36,144 nucleotides of DNA from Alphaproteobacteria bacterium (GCA_017853315.1 JAFMJW010000012.1:1-36144), one strand, 5' to 3'; positions 16,358-26,276 are shown, numbered from the stretch's first letter. The notes: generated by a model not told the origin, from the letters alone. Made by a program: numbers and translations.

Positions 16358-17569
16358 TTGCGCGTGTCGCTGGTCGCGGCGGCGCTCGCGCTGGGCACGG
16401 TGCCCTCGGCGGTCGCCGCCGCGCTCTCGCCGAGCCAGGCCGCGAAGCACGTCGGCGAGACGATCGACGTCGTCGGCACGGCGGAGAGCGTCGTGTGCTC
16501 GCCGATGGCCTGCCTGCTCTCCTTCGAGGCGGGGTTCTCCGGGCTCGTCGTGGCGATCCCCGGCGACGCCGTCGCGGCCTTCCCGGACCCCGAGGCCAGC
16601 TACGAGGGCAAGCAGGTGCGCGTGCACGGCCGCGTCGCCGAGCGCAACGGGCGCCCCCGGATCGAGATCCGGGATCCCGCGTCGATCTCGATCAAGGGCG
16701 GCGACGCGCGTGCAGGTGCGGCTCCCGCGGCGGTCGCCGGGCGAAGGATCGTCTCGACCCGTTCGTCGGTCGGGCAGCCGGCCGCGGCGCAGGGCGGCCC
16801 GTCGGGTGAGGAAGGCGAGCCTGCCGCGCGATCCGGCGCGACGTCCGTCGAGGGGCTCGAAGCCGAGACGCCCACGGCTGCGGGCGCGCAGGCCATGGGC
16901 GGCGCGCCGGAGGCTGCCGTCGTCGGGGGCGCGCCCGGGTCGGACCTCGGTGCGACGTCGGCGTCCGCGAGTGCGCCGGGCGCGGACGTCGCCGAAGAGC
17001 GGTACGCCGGTCGCTCGCGCAGCCGACTCGTCACCTCGGGCGCACCCGGGTCGGGCGCGGGAGCCAGGGCCTACGGCGCGGGCGGACGGGTCCGGGTCGA
17101 CGTCGCTCCGCCGGCGCCGGCGTCGCTCTCCGGCGAGGAGGCGGCCGCCCGGCTCGGGCTGCCGGCCGACGACGCGGTCGACGACGGCGGGGCTCCGCTC
17201 GGCGGCGCGGGCGAGATCGCGCTGCTCCGCCGCGAGATCGCGACGCTCGTCGAGCGCCTGGGCGAGGTGGAGGGCGCGATCGGCGAGCTCGCCGACCGGG
17301 TCGCCGGCCTCGAGGACCTGGCCGCGCCGGCGATCGCCGAGCGACGGGCGCGCGCCGAGTCGGTCGGGGTGGCACCGGTCCCGGCGGCGGGACCGCCGGG
17401 TCTCCACCGGGTCCGTCGCGGCTTCTCGGCGAAGCAGGTGCTCCGGCTGCTCGGCGAGCCGTTGCAGGTCGAAAGCAACCCCAACGGACAGTTCACCTGG
17501 CGCTACGACGGAGGCCGCGTCGTCACGATCGACGCGGGCGGCGAGGTGATCTCGGCGATCGGATTCTGA
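16358..17569 (+). CDS. Exported protein: OB-fold-like domain, coiled coil, C-terminal BamE-like repeat
   Basis: About 403 residues. The TTG at 16358 gives a normal signal peptide ([20 protein letters not shown]); GTG 16364 and TTG 16313 are alternatives and none has a good Shine-Dalgarno. The mature part begins with an OB-fold-like domain ([18 protein letters not shown], then [26 protein letters not shown]) similar to the small OB modules often found beside nucleases or in periplasmic proteins. About 160 residues of Ala/Gly/Ser-rich low complexity follow, then a coiled coil ([30 protein letters not shown]), and a final 55-residue module ([19 protein letters not shown] to [12 protein letters not shown]) that looks like an SmpA/BamE-type fold. 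Location is probably periplasmic; function unknown. It ends 9 bases from the convergent tatA. Confidence 0.7.
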   Translation: MRVSLVAAALALGTVPSAVAAALSPSQAAKHVGETIDVVGTAESVVCSPMACLLSFEAGFSGLVVAIPGDAVAAFPDPEASYEGKQVRVHGRVAERNGRPRIEIRDPASISIKGGDARAGAAPAAVAGRRIVSTRSSVGQPAAAQGGPSGEEGEPAARSGATSVEGLEAETPTAAGAQAMGGAPEAAVVGGAPGSDLGATSASASAPGADVAEERYAGRSRSRLVTSGAPGSGAGARAYGAGGRVRVDVAPPAPASLSGEEAAARLGLPADDAVDDGGAPLGGAGEIALLRREIATLVERLGEVEGAIGELADRVAGLEDLAAPAIAERRARAESVGVAPVPAAGPPGLHRVRRGFSAKQVLRLLGEPLQVESNPNGQFTWRYDGGRVVTIDAGGEVISAIGF

Positions 17570-17578
17570 GCGCGCCGG

Positions 17579-17779
17579 TCAGGCGCCGCCCTTGCCGACC
17601 CGGTCCTTGTCCTCGATCTCGTCGGGGCTCGCGTTGCCTTCCTTGTTTTCGAGCGCGTCGCGGAAATCGTGCAGCGACTTGCCGAGGAACTTCCCGACCT
17701 CGGGAAGCTTGCCTGGGCCGAAGATCAGGAGCGCGATCACGAGGATGACGACCAGCTCCGGGACGCCGAGTCCGAACAT
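17579..17779 (-). CDS. tatA: Sec-independent protein translocase subunit TatA
   Basis: 66 residues. MFGLGVPELVVILVIALLIFGPGKLPEVGKFLGKSLHDF is the standard TatA/E layout: one short membrane helix, the FGP hinge, an amphipathic helix and a charged tail. TatA forms the pore-like component that exports folded proteins through the Tat pathway at the inner membrane. No tatB or tatC is adjacent. The ATG has no Shine-Dalgarno; a good promoter (TTGACA, 17 bp, TCCAAT) ends only 7 bases before it, so the mRNA is probably leaderless. Confidence 0.94.
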   Translation of the reverse strand: MFGLGVPELVVILVIALLIFGPGKLPEVGKFLGKSLHDFRDALENKEGNASPDEIEDKDRVGKGGA

Positions 17780-17786
17780 GGTCCAG

Positions 17787-17815
17787 ATTGGACACGGCTG
17801 CCCGCGCGCTGTCAA
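17787..17815 (-). promoter_or_regulatory. tatA promoter, leaderless type
   Basis: On the minus strand: TTGACA (17815-17810), a 17-bp spacer, TCCAAT (17792-17787). It is the best consensus promoter I found in the window. The ATG of tatA begins 7 bases after the minus-10 box, where the transcription start would be expected. Confidence 0.6.
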
Positions 17816-17939
17816 CCGACGATCGCCCGTGCATCGAGGGTGGTGCCGGGACGCGTCCCGCACGGCATCGTAGCACTCGGGGGGGGATGCGCGACGATGC
17901 CGCCACGTCGCCATCGGCGACGTGTCTGTCTGCGATCGC

Positions 17940-17968
17940 GTGACGCCGGGAGATCGAGCCGCTACGAC
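17940..17968 (+). promoter_or_regulatory. Predicted promoter of the methyltransferase gene
   Basis: GTGACG (17940-17945, four of six to TTGACA), 17-bp spacer, TACGAC (17963-17968). An in-frame GTG lies 7 bases later at 17976, the same spacing seen for tatA, serS and coaE. Confidence 0.4.
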
Positions 17969-17975
17969 GCGAGCC

Positions 17976-18716
17976 GTGGTGCGCGGCGGAGACGACTCGA
18001 GCGAGGGGGGCCATCGGTCGAGCGCAGGCGCCAGGCCCGTTCCTTCGTCCATCGGCGGCTTCCCGACGGTCGTCGAGACGGTGGATCCTTCGGGCCTCGC
18101 GGTCGAGATGGTGACGGTTTGCGACCTCGAGAGCCGACTCGACCGGCACCGGCTGCTCGCCGACGAGGACTACGTGCCACCCTACTGGGCGCTCGTCTGG
18201 AGCGGCTCGATCGCGCTCGGTCGCCTGCTGGGCGGCGCGATCCCGTGCCGAGGCCGCCGCGTGCTCGACGTGGGCTGCGGGCTGGGGCTCGTCTCGCTGG
18301 TCGCGGCGAGCCACGGCGCGATCGTCACCGCGATCGACCGGGAGCCCGTGCCGGTGGACTTCCTGCGCGCCTCGGCGCGACGGCTCGGCCTTCCCGTCCA
18401 GGCTCGCGTCGCCGACCTGGAGCACGAGGCCTGGGAGCGTCGCTTCGACCTCGTGCTGTGCGCGGAGCTGCTCTACGAGACCGCGCGCTTCGAGGCCATC
18501 GTGGCATCGCTCGACGCGGCTCTCGCGCCGGGCGGCACGATCGCGGTCGCCGACGCGCGCCGAGTCCCCACCGACGGCTTCTGGCGCGCGATCGAACGAC
18601 ACGACTTCGACGCCGTGGAACACGGCGTCGTCGACGTTCGGGAGGAGGGGACCCTGGTCAGGATCCGCCTCGCGGAGCTTCGCCGTCGAAGCGACGGCGC
18701 GGGTGCGAGGCGCTAG
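17976..18716 (+). CDS. Class I SAM-dependent methyltransferase
   Basis: 246 residues from GTG 17976; a GTG at 17922 in the same frame would give 264. The later start is preferred because a promoter-like pair ends 7 bases before it. The core has YWALVWSGSIALGRLL, the SAM-binding motif I VLDVGCGLGLVSLVAASHGA, the acidic VTAIDREPVPVDFL, FDLVLCAELLYE and LAPGGTIAVADARR. The PYWALVW-x-GS entry and the LVLCAELLYE block are like the METTL21/Methyltransf_16 group of protein (lysine) methyltransferases and the L11-type enzymes; a protein substrate is likely but not shown. Cytosolic. Convergent with the next gene, one base apart. Confidence 0.85.
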   Translation: MVRGGDDSSEGGHRSSAGARPVPSSIGGFPTVVETVDPSGLAVEMVTVCDLESRLDRHRLLADEDYVPPYWALVWSGSIALGRLLGGAIPCRGRRVLDVGCGLGLVSLVAASHGAIVTAIDREPVPVDFLRASARRLGLPVQARVADLEHEAWERRFDLVLCAELLYETARFEAIVASLDAALAPGGTIAVADARRVPTDGFWRAIERHDFDAVEHGVVDVREEGTLVRIRLAELRRRSDGAGARR

Positions 18717-18717
18717 C

Positions 18718-18960
18718 TCAGACGCCCTCTCCGGTGCGGGCGCCGTCCGCCCACCGGTACTCGACCTGGTTGTCGAGGAGCACGCGGCCGCCCTCGGTCA
18801 CCCAGCCGAAGCGCGTGCTCGGCTTGCCGTCGATCAGGTGGTTCACGAGCTTCACGCGGCTCACCGACTCGCCCGAGTCCCTGGCCACGTGCCAGGCCTT
18901 CAGGACGACCTTGCCTCGGGTCGACGCGCGCGCTGTTTTCGAAAGCTTCTTCTCGGCCAT
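18718..18960 (-). CDS. Small basic protein of unknown function, 80 residues
   Basis: From ATG 18960 with AGCAGGA upstream. The sequence starts MAEKKLSKTARASTRGKVVLKAWHV and continues with SVSRVKLVNHLIDGKPSTRFGWVTEGGRVLLDNQVEYRW. The N-terminus is Lys/Arg-rich; the rest reads as alternating short strands with strong codon bias, so I regard it as a real cytosolic protein. It might bind nucleic acid given the charge, but no domain is recognised. Longer upstream starts in the frame add only unconserved-looking Pro/Arg sequence and are rejected. Confidence 0.72.
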   Translation of the reverse strand: MAEKKLSKTARASTRGKVVLKAWHVARDSGESVSRVKLVNHLIDGKPSTRFGWVTEGGRVLLDNQVEYRWADGARTGEGV

Positions 18961-19470
18961 GGTCCTGCTTCTCCGTGTGGAACCGCGAATCGCCGCGGAC
19001 GTGCTCCGGAGTAGACGGCGCTCCGGGCGCGCGCAAGGGAGGCTCGGAGCGGGGGGGCGGGTGTGTGAGGGGGGCACCCGCCCCCCCGGTTCGTCGGGGA
19101 CGCCGATGGGGTGGCGGCCGTCGACTTCGCAGACTCCTGCGCCGGCGGTGCCGAGCGATTCTCCACTCGGCCCGACCGGACTCGAAGCACGATCGGTGCC
19201 ATCCGCACGGTCAGGCCACTTCGGGACTTTTCACGACTCGGCATCGGGCGTACCTGCAAGAACAGCGGCGGGGATGCCGATCCCGTGCGGGTGGGTCGCA
19301 TTCCGGGGGCGGGCCGAAACCCGGGATGGGCGAGGGAGTTGCGAGGTCTGGCTTGACCGGTCTGATCGAATTGAGCGGTTCCCGCGATGTGAATCGGTCG
19401 ATCGTTTAGGGATTCGAATACATCATGGCCGGATCGAGGCGAAAAAATGAAAAAAACACCCTCCCGGAGG
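18961..19470. other. Long intergenic stretch upstream of the sigma-factor gene
   Basis: About 500 bases with no convincing reading frame. It holds the large G/C hairpin at 19051-19087, and from about 19190 onward the composition is lower in GC than the genes, ending in an A-rich patch (GAAAAAATGAAAAAAAC, 19440-19456). I searched by eye for tRNA, SRP RNA, RNase P and c-di-GMP riboswitch signatures and saw none that convinced. It may contain promoters for the flanking divergent genes or an unrecognised small RNA. Confidence 0.4.
19051..19087. repeat. Perfect 13-bp G/C inverted repeat
   Basis: GGGGGGGCGGGTG (19051-19063) and CACCCGCCCCCCC (19075-19087) pair perfectly around an 11-base, G-rich loop. 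It lies 90 bases upstream of the 80-residue gene start (minus strand). With no T tract it is not a clear terminator; the G-runs could also form a quadruplex. Confidence 0.6.
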
Positions 19471-19500
19471 ATGACTCGCCGAGTCAAACCGTGCTACCTT
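19471..19500 (+). promoter_or_regulatory. Predicted extended minus-10 promoter of the sigma-factor gene
   Basis: ATGACT (19471-19476), 18-bp spacer, and TACCTT (19495-19500) preceded by TG at 19492-19493, i.e. an extended minus-10. It follows an A-rich stretch that could act as an UP-like element. The transcript would carry a leader of about 200 bases before ATG 19706. Confidence 0.35.
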
Positions 19501-19705
19501 GCCCACTCCCGATCAAGGGGTCGGGGGGTGGCGGTCGATGAATCGGGTGGTTCCGGCTTCGTCCAACGAGACGAGGCGGCCGACTCCCGGTGGGGGTGAT
19601 GTGGACGTTTCCGTGCGGCAGTCTCGGCCTACCGGGAAAATGGACCGCGCGGGACAGAAGCCCGGTGGAGCCGCGAGGCACGCGCCGAGGCAACAGAGGC
19701 AGACC

Positions 19706-20998
19706 ATGCTCGAAGACGGAGACGACAACCAGGCACCGGCCTTCCCGGCCGAGGCCGAGAACACGGATTGGAGCGAGGCCTCGCCCGAGGAGGCGACTTC
19801 CGGTCAGACGCCGTCGGTTCAGGACATGGGCGAGTTCGAGACCGAGGCCGCCGCGACCAGCTCGGTCGAGCCCCTGGTCGGAGACCTCGACGTGCTGGGT
19901 CGGTTCTACGCCGATCTCGCCCGCACGCCGCTTCTCGACCGCGAGGAAGAGCGCAAGCTCACCCGCGAGATCAGCGATGCCCGCGAGCGGGTCCGCAAAC
20001 TCCTCGACGAGCACCGCAAGATCGTCGACGCCACGCTCTACGAGCGCGGCCGCGGCGTGATCGACCCCAAGGAGGAGTTCCGCGAGCGCGAGATCCTGCT
20101 GGTCGCCGACCGAGCGAAGAGTCTCGCCCGCCGGTCGACCCGGCTCGAAAAGGCCCGTGCGGAGCAGTCCGCGCTCGCCAAGACCAGGGCCGAGCGCAAC
20201 CGCATCGCGAAGGAGCTGCAGAAGGAAGTGGTCACCCGCTTCGCCAAGGACCTGAGCTCGCGCCTGCGCATCTACCGCGAGGCGCGGGACCAGATGCTGC
20301 GCGCCAACCTCCGCCTGGTCGCGGCGATCGCGCGCAAGCATGCTCGCCGCGGGCTCCCGCTGCCGGACCTGATCCAGGAGGGCACCCTCGGGCTGCTTCG
20401 CGCGGTCGAGAAGTTCGACCCTGCCAAGGACATCAAGTTCTCGACCTACGCCGTGTGGTGGATCTGGCAGTACATCGCCCGCTCGATCGACAACGATCGC
20501 TCGGTCGTCCGGACTCCGGTCCACTGGCACGAGTTGCGCCGCAAGGTCGGCCGTCTCTCCCAGGCGCTCGAGAGCAAGCTGCACCGCGCGCCTTCGAAGG
20601 ACGAGATCGTCCAGGCCGGCGGAATCGACCAGAGCCAACTCGACATGATGGCCGAGCCGGCCCACGTGCTTTCGCTCGACATGGAGCTCGGCCACGACGA
20701 CGACCGCACGCTTGCCGAGGTCATCCCCGACGAGCAGGGCGATCGTCCCGAGGCGCGCAGCGTGGCGGGCGACCTCTCGCGCCATCTCGAGACGGTCCTG
20801 ACCGAGCTGCCCGACCGCGAGCAGGCGATCATCCGGCTTCGCTTCGGCCTCGACGACGACCAGGTCGAGACGCTCGAGGAGATCGGCGTCCGCTACGGCG
20901 TGAGCCGCGAGCGCATCCGCCAGCTCGAGGCGAAGGCCCTCTCGCGCCTGCGCGACCTGTGCGGCTCGGCCGGTCTCGAGTCGTTCCTCGAGGCCTGA
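19706..20998 (+). CDS. RNA polymerase sigma factor, RpoD/sigma-70 family (group 1 or 2)
   Basis: 430 residues from ATG 19706, with AGAGGC upstream; in-frame ATGs at 19538 and 19640 would lengthen the N-terminus but add unlikely sequence. Acidic residues 1-55 precede region 1.2 (DLDVLGRFYADLARTPLLDREEERKLTREI). About 95 residues of charged helical spacer (101-195) come before region 2 (MLRANLRLVAAIARKHARRGLPLPDLIQEGTLGLLRAVEKFDPA and FSTYAVWWIWQYIARSID), then region 3 and region 4 (LPDREQAIIRLRFGLDDDQVETLEEIGVRYGVSRERIRQLEAKALSRL) with the minus-35 helix-turn-helix. It directs core polymerase to promoters. Region 1.1 is lacking, so it is more likely an alternative (group 2, RpoS-like) factor than the primary one; the spacer is unusual for group 2. 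A strong terminator follows. Confidence 0.93.
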   Translation: MLEDGDDNQAPAFPAEAENTDWSEASPEEATSGQTPSVQDMGEFETEAAATSSVEPLVGDLDVLGRFYADLARTPLLDREEERKLTREISDARERVRKLLDEHRKIVDATLYERGRGVIDPKEEFREREILLVADRAKSLARRSTRLEKARAEQSALAKTRAERNRIAKELQKEVVTRFAKDLSSRLRIYREARDQMLRANLRLVAAIARKHARRGLPLPDLIQEGTLGLLRAVEKFDPAKDIKFSTYAVWWIWQYIARSIDNDRSVVRTPVHWHELRRKVGRLSQALESKLHRAPSKDEIVQAGGIDQSQLDMMAEPAHVLSLDMELGHDDDRTLAEVIPDEQGDRPEARSVAGDLSRHLETVLTELPDREQAIIRLRFGLDDDQVETLEEIGVRYGVSRERIRQLEAKALSRLRDLCGSAGLESFLEA

Positions 20999-21032
20999 GC
21001 CCCGCGGCTCCTGCCGGTCTTCAAGAAGAGAG

Positions 21033-21067
21033 AAGAGGGGGCGGAGGCAAGACCTCCGCCCCCTCTT
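21033..21067 (+). terminator. Strong hairpin terminator after the sigma-factor gene
   Basis: AAGAGGGGGCGGAGG (21033-21047) and CCTCCGCCCCCTCTT (21053-21067) form a perfect 15-bp stem with a 5-base loop, 34 bases after the stop codon. The run after it is CGTTCGTTCG, T-rich by local standards but not a clean T tract. Confidence 0.8.
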
Positions 21068-21169
21068 CGTTCGTTCGACCCGCGGTCTTCCTTCCATGGG
21101 CTCGGCAGACGTGAACGGGATGCCCGGATTCCCGCACGCAAGCCGGGCGGCCGCGCACCGGCCCTGCCG

Positions 21170-21997
21170 ATGGAGACGACCTTGACCGCCCGACGAAACC
21201 TCCTCGGAGTCCCGCCCTCCCGCAGGGCAGAGGCTCGGCCCGAAACGCGGACCCGGATGATCGAGCTCGCCATGGAGGCGATCGACCGGGGGGGCGAGGT
21301 CGCCGTCCGGGTCGCCGAGATCGCCAAACGTTCCGGAACCGCGATCACGTCGATCTACCATCACTTCGGCAGCCGCGACGGACTGGTGGAGGCGGCGCAG
21401 ACCGAGCGGATCGTCCGCAGCTATCGCGAGGGGCTCGAGAGGTTCCGGCGCGGCTTCGGGACATGCCGCAGTCGCGCCGACTTCCGGGACCTGCTGATGG
21501 GTGAGATTCGGGACAGGAACTCGCCGGGACGAGCGCGCATCCGCCTCGCGCGCGTGCACGGGGTGGGTGCCGTTCTCGGTCGGCCCCGCCTCGCAAAGCG
21601 CGTCGGCGAATTTCTCGACCGTATCGACCAGGATCTCGCCGACCTCCTCGCGGACGCCCAGCGCCGAGGCTGGATCCGCGCGGAGGTCGATCCGCTCGCC
21701 GCGAGCCAGTGGTTCTCGACCGTCGTGTTCGGGCGGGTGCTGGGGGACATCGGGCGGAAATCGTGGAACGCGGCAGGCTGGCTCGACATCACGGTCGCCA
21801 CGATCGACTTCCTGCTCCTCCGCGACGAGCGCGACTCGAAGGCGAGACCCGTCCGGGGGGAGAACGCGAAGGCTGGGTCTGTCGCGGGAAGTGGGCGGCC
21901 GAAGGCGCCCAGGGGGGCCTCTCCGAGGCGGGCCGCGAAGCTGGCGACAGCGGCGTCGTCGCCGCGTAGGGCCGGGACCTCGACGCGCAAGCGGTGA
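21170..21997 (+). CDS. TetR/AcrR-family transcriptional regulator with a basic C-terminal tail
   Basis: 275 residues. The DNA-binding domain occupies about residues 26-75: ETRTRMIELAMEAIDRGGEVAVRVAEIAKRSGTAITSIYHHFGSRDGLVEAA, a textbook TetR helix-turn-helix. The middle is the ligand-binding, dimerising helical domain (FRDLLMGEIRDR to ATIDFLLLRDE). The last 48 or so residues are a Lys/Arg/Ala/Ser-rich tail with GSGRPKAPRG, which looks like an AT-hook core; such a tail is not part of a normal TetR. The ATG has no Shine-Dalgarno; a TTG at 21182 with GGAG 7 bases upstream is an alternative start. It stands alone, with no target gene on the same strand, and is convergent with the GH57 gene 16 bases away. 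The ligand is unknown. Confidence 0.9.
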   Translation: METTLTARRNLLGVPPSRRAEARPETRTRMIELAMEAIDRGGEVAVRVAEIAKRSGTAITSIYHHFGSRDGLVEAAQTERIVRSYREGLERFRRGFGTCRSRADFRDLLMGEIRDRNSPGRARIRLARVHGVGAVLGRPRLAKRVGEFLDRIDQDLADLLADAQRRGWIRAEVDPLAASQWFSTVVFGRVLGDIGRKSWNAAGWLDITVATIDFLLLRDERDSKARPVRGENAKAGSVAGSGRPKAPRGASPRRAAKLATAASSPRRAGTSTRKR

Positions 21998-22013
21998 TCC
22001 CCCCGGGCAGGCG

Positions 22014-23624
22014 TCAGACCGCCGGCCTCCGACCGCCGCCCGTGTAGACCTCGGGGTCGATCTCCGGGAAGACGTCGTCCCGCCGCTCGACCTCCGCGAG
22101 CCACGCCTCGTCGAGCGTGCCCCGTCTCAGGTCGTCGTGCAGTCGCGCGAACCGGCCGAGGTGAGCCCGCACCCGGGCCTCGGCGTAGTTCGCGGCCGTG
22201 CCGCGCGAGATCAGGAACGGCCAGTCGCTCGCCTGCGCGAGCAGGAGTTCGCGCGCGGCCTGGGCGAGGGCTCTTCGCGCGAGCCCGGTCGCGCCGCGCA
22301 TCTCGGTCGCGACCGCCCGCATGCGCTCACAGGCGCCGTCGAGATGGCGCGGGATCCAGTCGTTCCCCGGGGCGATCCACACCGACGCGTCGCCGTGCTC
22401 GCCCCAGCTCGACGCCGCCGGCATCGCCTGCTGGACGACCGGGTTGCGCGCGAGGTCGTCCGACGGCGTGCCGAGCTCGAAGCCTGGCGACCCGTCGGCG
22501 ATTCGTCGCGCGACGCGGTCGAGCCAGGCCGGGCCCTCGAACCACCAGTGCCCGAACAGCTCCGCGTCGTAGGGGGCGAGCACGACCGGCGGCCGCCGCA
22601 TCAGGGCGGAGGCCGCGCCGATCCTGCGCGCGAGTCCGTCGACGAAGTCCGCCGCGTCCCGCTCCACGCGCTCGGCCGCGAGGTCCGGGTCGTAGGGCTC
22701 CTTGGTGCGTCCTGCTCCTGTGACGCGCAGGTACTTGAAGCCGACCGGAACCCGGTCCCCGGTCGGTGGCAGGAGCGTACGCAGCTCCTCGGACGGCCGC
22801 TCGAAGCCGACGTCGACGTGGAAGTCGCGGTAGGCGGCATTCCCGGGATAGCCCTCCGCCGCACTCCAGACGGCGCGCGAGGTCTCGGCGTCACGCCCGT
22901 AGAACGCGACGCCCGAGGGCGCGACCACCGGAGCGAAGGTGCCGTGGACGGGCGCGGGCACGGCGTCGAGGATCCCGTGCGACTCGACCACGCTCCAGCG
23001 CACCTCGTGTCGCGCGAGGACCTCGTCGAGCCCCGGCGCGAAGCCGCACTCGGGGAGCCAGAACCCGGCCGGAGCCGCCGCGAAGAATCGCCGATGCTCC
23101 GCGATCGCGACCGACACCTGGGCCTCGACGGCGCCCGGGCTCGCCGCGAGCAGCGGCAGGAACCCGTGGGTCGCACCGCAGGTGAGGAGCTCGAGCGAGC
23201 CTGCTTCCTGCAGGCGGCGGAAGGCGGGGACGAGGCTCGAGCCGTGCTCGTCGACGAAGCAGTCCCGGGCGCGGCGAAAGAGTTCGCGATGGAGCTCGAC
23301 GACGCGACGCAGCCGCTCGTCGCCCGCCGTACGAGTCAGCTCGCGTTCCGCGAACTCGAGCCGCAGGTCGACGTGGCGGACGAAGCGCCGCTGGAGCAGC
23401 GGGTCGTCGAGCATGTCGAGCAGCGTCGGGCTGAGCGACAGCGCGAGGCGATGCGGCACGCGGTCGCGCCGGAGCCCCTCGATCACCTGCAGCAGCGGGA
23501 CGTAGACTTCCGTGATGGCTTCGAAGAGCCAGCGTTCTTCGAGGAAGTCGCCGTGCTCGGGATGGCGGACGAACGGCAGGTGACCGTGGAGCAGCAGCGC
23601 GAGCAGCGGGGGATTCGACGGCAT
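22014..23624 (-). CDS. GH57-family 1,4-alpha-glucan branching enzyme (DUF1957 type)
   Basis: 536 residues from ATG 23624, close to the usual length (about 520-560). N-terminal LALLLHGHLPFVRHPE is the first GH57 signature. The nucleophile lies in FWLPECGFAPGLDE (E192) and the acid in APYDAELFGHWWFEGP (D353). SWGEHGDASVWIAPGND is a further conserved block, and the C-terminal helical domain is present (LAQAARELLLAQASDWPFL). GH57 branching enzymes cut alpha-1,4-glucan and re-form alpha-1,6 branches, so it should act on glycogen in the cytosol. The frame is open upstream, but that part is Arg/Pro-rich shadow over the DUF4912 gene. It starts 22 bases after that gene's stop, on the same strand: a likely operon. 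Confidence 0.93.
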   Translation of the reverse strand: MPSNPPLLALLLHGHLPFVRHPEHGDFLEERWLFEAITEVYVPLLQVIEGLRRDRVPHRLALSLSPTLLDMLDDPLLQRRFVRHVDLRLEFAERELTRTAGDERLRRVVELHRELFRRARDCFVDEHGSSLVPAFRRLQEAGSLELLTCGATHGFLPLLAASPGAVEAQVSVAIAEHRRFFAAAPAGFWLPECGFAPGLDEVLARHEVRWSVVESHGILDAVPAPVHGTFAPVVAPSGVAFYGRDAETSRAVWSAAEGYPGNAAYRDFHVDVGFERPSEELRTLLPPTGDRVPVGFKYLRVTGAGRTKEPYDPDLAAERVERDAADFVDGLARRIGAASALMRRPPVVLAPYDAELFGHWWFEGPAWLDRVARRIADGSPGFELGTPSDDLARNPVVQQAMPAASSWGEHGDASVWIAPGNDWIPRHLDGACERMRAVATEMRGATGLARRALAQAARELLLAQASDWPFLISRGTAANYAEARVRAHLGRFARLHDDLRRGTLDEAWLAEVERRDDVFPEIDPEVYTGGGRRPAV

Positions 23625-23646
23625 CGCCGCGGTCCCGTGGCCGCGC

Positions 23647-24597
23647 TCAGCGGGAGGAGGGCAGCCCGGTCGAGCTGCCGTGGTCCGGGCCGCGGCTTCG
23701 CCCGGCGGGCCAGGGCGGCGACCCGGTCGTCGGCTGCCCGAGGGCGAGCTCGACCAGGCGATCGCTCTCTTCCCGCGACGGCGCCGTCGCTTCCGTTGGC
23801 GTCGCTGAGTCCGGGGGCACGGCACCGGGCACGACCGCCTCGGCCCCCCCGGACCCGACCCGCCGCCAGATCGCGACGGAGCGATCACCCGCAGCCGGTC
23901 GCGCGGCCACGAGGAAGGGCCCGGCGAGAGGCGCGAACCGCCCCCCTCGGGCCAGACCGAGCGTGAGCTCGACGGCTTCGCCCCGGTCGGGCCGATCGAC
24001 GTAGCCGCTCGTCGCGAACGGCGGGAGGTCGATGTCCTTCGGCGGCGCGCCCTCGATCGAGGCGCGCAGGACCGTGCGGGGCTCGCCGTCGGCCCGGTCT
24101 CCCGCGCGATCGAGTTCGGCCCTCGCGCGGTCCCGGGTCTCGACGGTCACGTCCCACCAGGCGAACAGCGTGGCCGGGTCGCGCTCGACCGCGACGAGCC
24201 GGTCGCGCTCCTCGTCCGCGGGCAGCGGCGGCGAGAATGGGTCCGTACCGGTGCCGATCCCGCCCTCGGGCCGCGGGGCGCGCGTCGCGTCGGCCGCGGC
24301 GCGGCCCGCCTCGGCCCGCGCCTTCGCGCCCGTCCGCGACGGAGACTCGTCGCCATCTCCGCGCCCGCCCGGCGCGCCCGGTCGCGGTCGTCGGCGCTCG
24401 TCGTCCCTCCCCGGGGAAGGCAGGCTCGCGTCGAGCAGGGCGTCGGCGGCAGCGCGCACCGCGCGCACCGAGAAGTCCGCGACGTCGCGGGCCGTCGCCC
24501 ACAGCGCGAAGCCCAGGTCGAGCACCGAGCCGAGGAGGCGTCCGGCGAGATCCTCCAGGCGCGGCGGCCCGTCGTCCTTGCCGCGTTTCTCGCCCAC
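23647..24597 (-). CDS. DUF4912 domain protein
   Basis: 316 residues from GTG 24597. Residues 10-60 are amphipathic helix (RLLGSVLDLGFALWATARDVADFSVRAVRAAADALLDA), followed by a charged, Arg/Pro-rich linker. The DUF4912 domain then runs from about residue 124: DEERDRLVAVERDPATLFAWWDVTVETRDRARAEL, a TVLRASIEGAPP strand, YVDRPDRGEAVELTLGLARGGRFAPLAGPFLVAAR. The WWDVT block and the FAPLA end are the domain's hallmarks; it is predicted to bind carbohydrate polymers and is often found beside GH57 enzymes, as here. The tail is Pro/Ser-rich. No Shine-Dalgarno is convincing; a TAGAGG box lies 9 bases before the GTG. Confidence 0.82.
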   Translation of the reverse strand: MGEKRGKDDGPPRLEDLAGRLLGSVLDLGFALWATARDVADFSVRAVRAAADALLDASLPSPGRDDERRRPRPGAPGGRGDGDESPSRTGAKARAEAGRAAADATRAPRPEGGIGTGTDPFSPPLPADEERDRLVAVERDPATLFAWWDVTVETRDRARAELDRAGDRADGEPRTVLRASIEGAPPKDIDLPPFATSGYVDRPDRGEAVELTLGLARGGRFAPLAGPFLVAARPAAGDRSVAIWRRVGSGGAEAVVPGAVPPDSATPTEATAPSREESDRLVELALGQPTTGSPPWPAGRSRGPDHGSSTGLPSSR

Positions 24598-24606
24598 CGT
24601 GTCCGA

Positions 24607-24612
24607 CCTCTA
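24607..24612 (-). promoter_or_regulatory. Possible minus-10 box of the DUF4912-GH57 operon
   Basis: TAGAGG on the minus strand ends 9 bases before the GTG at 24597. The minus-35 region is poor (TCGCGC at a 17-bp spacing), so this is the weakest of the leaderless candidates. Confidence 0.25.
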
Positions 24613-24704
24613 GCGCAGCCGGAAAGAAGGCGCGAGACGGAAGCCGCGCGAAGGGCGGGTCGCCGGGTCGACGCCGGGGTCGGCTCGGCCGCAAACCGCC
24701 GAGC

Positions 24705-26276
<1,572 letters not shown>

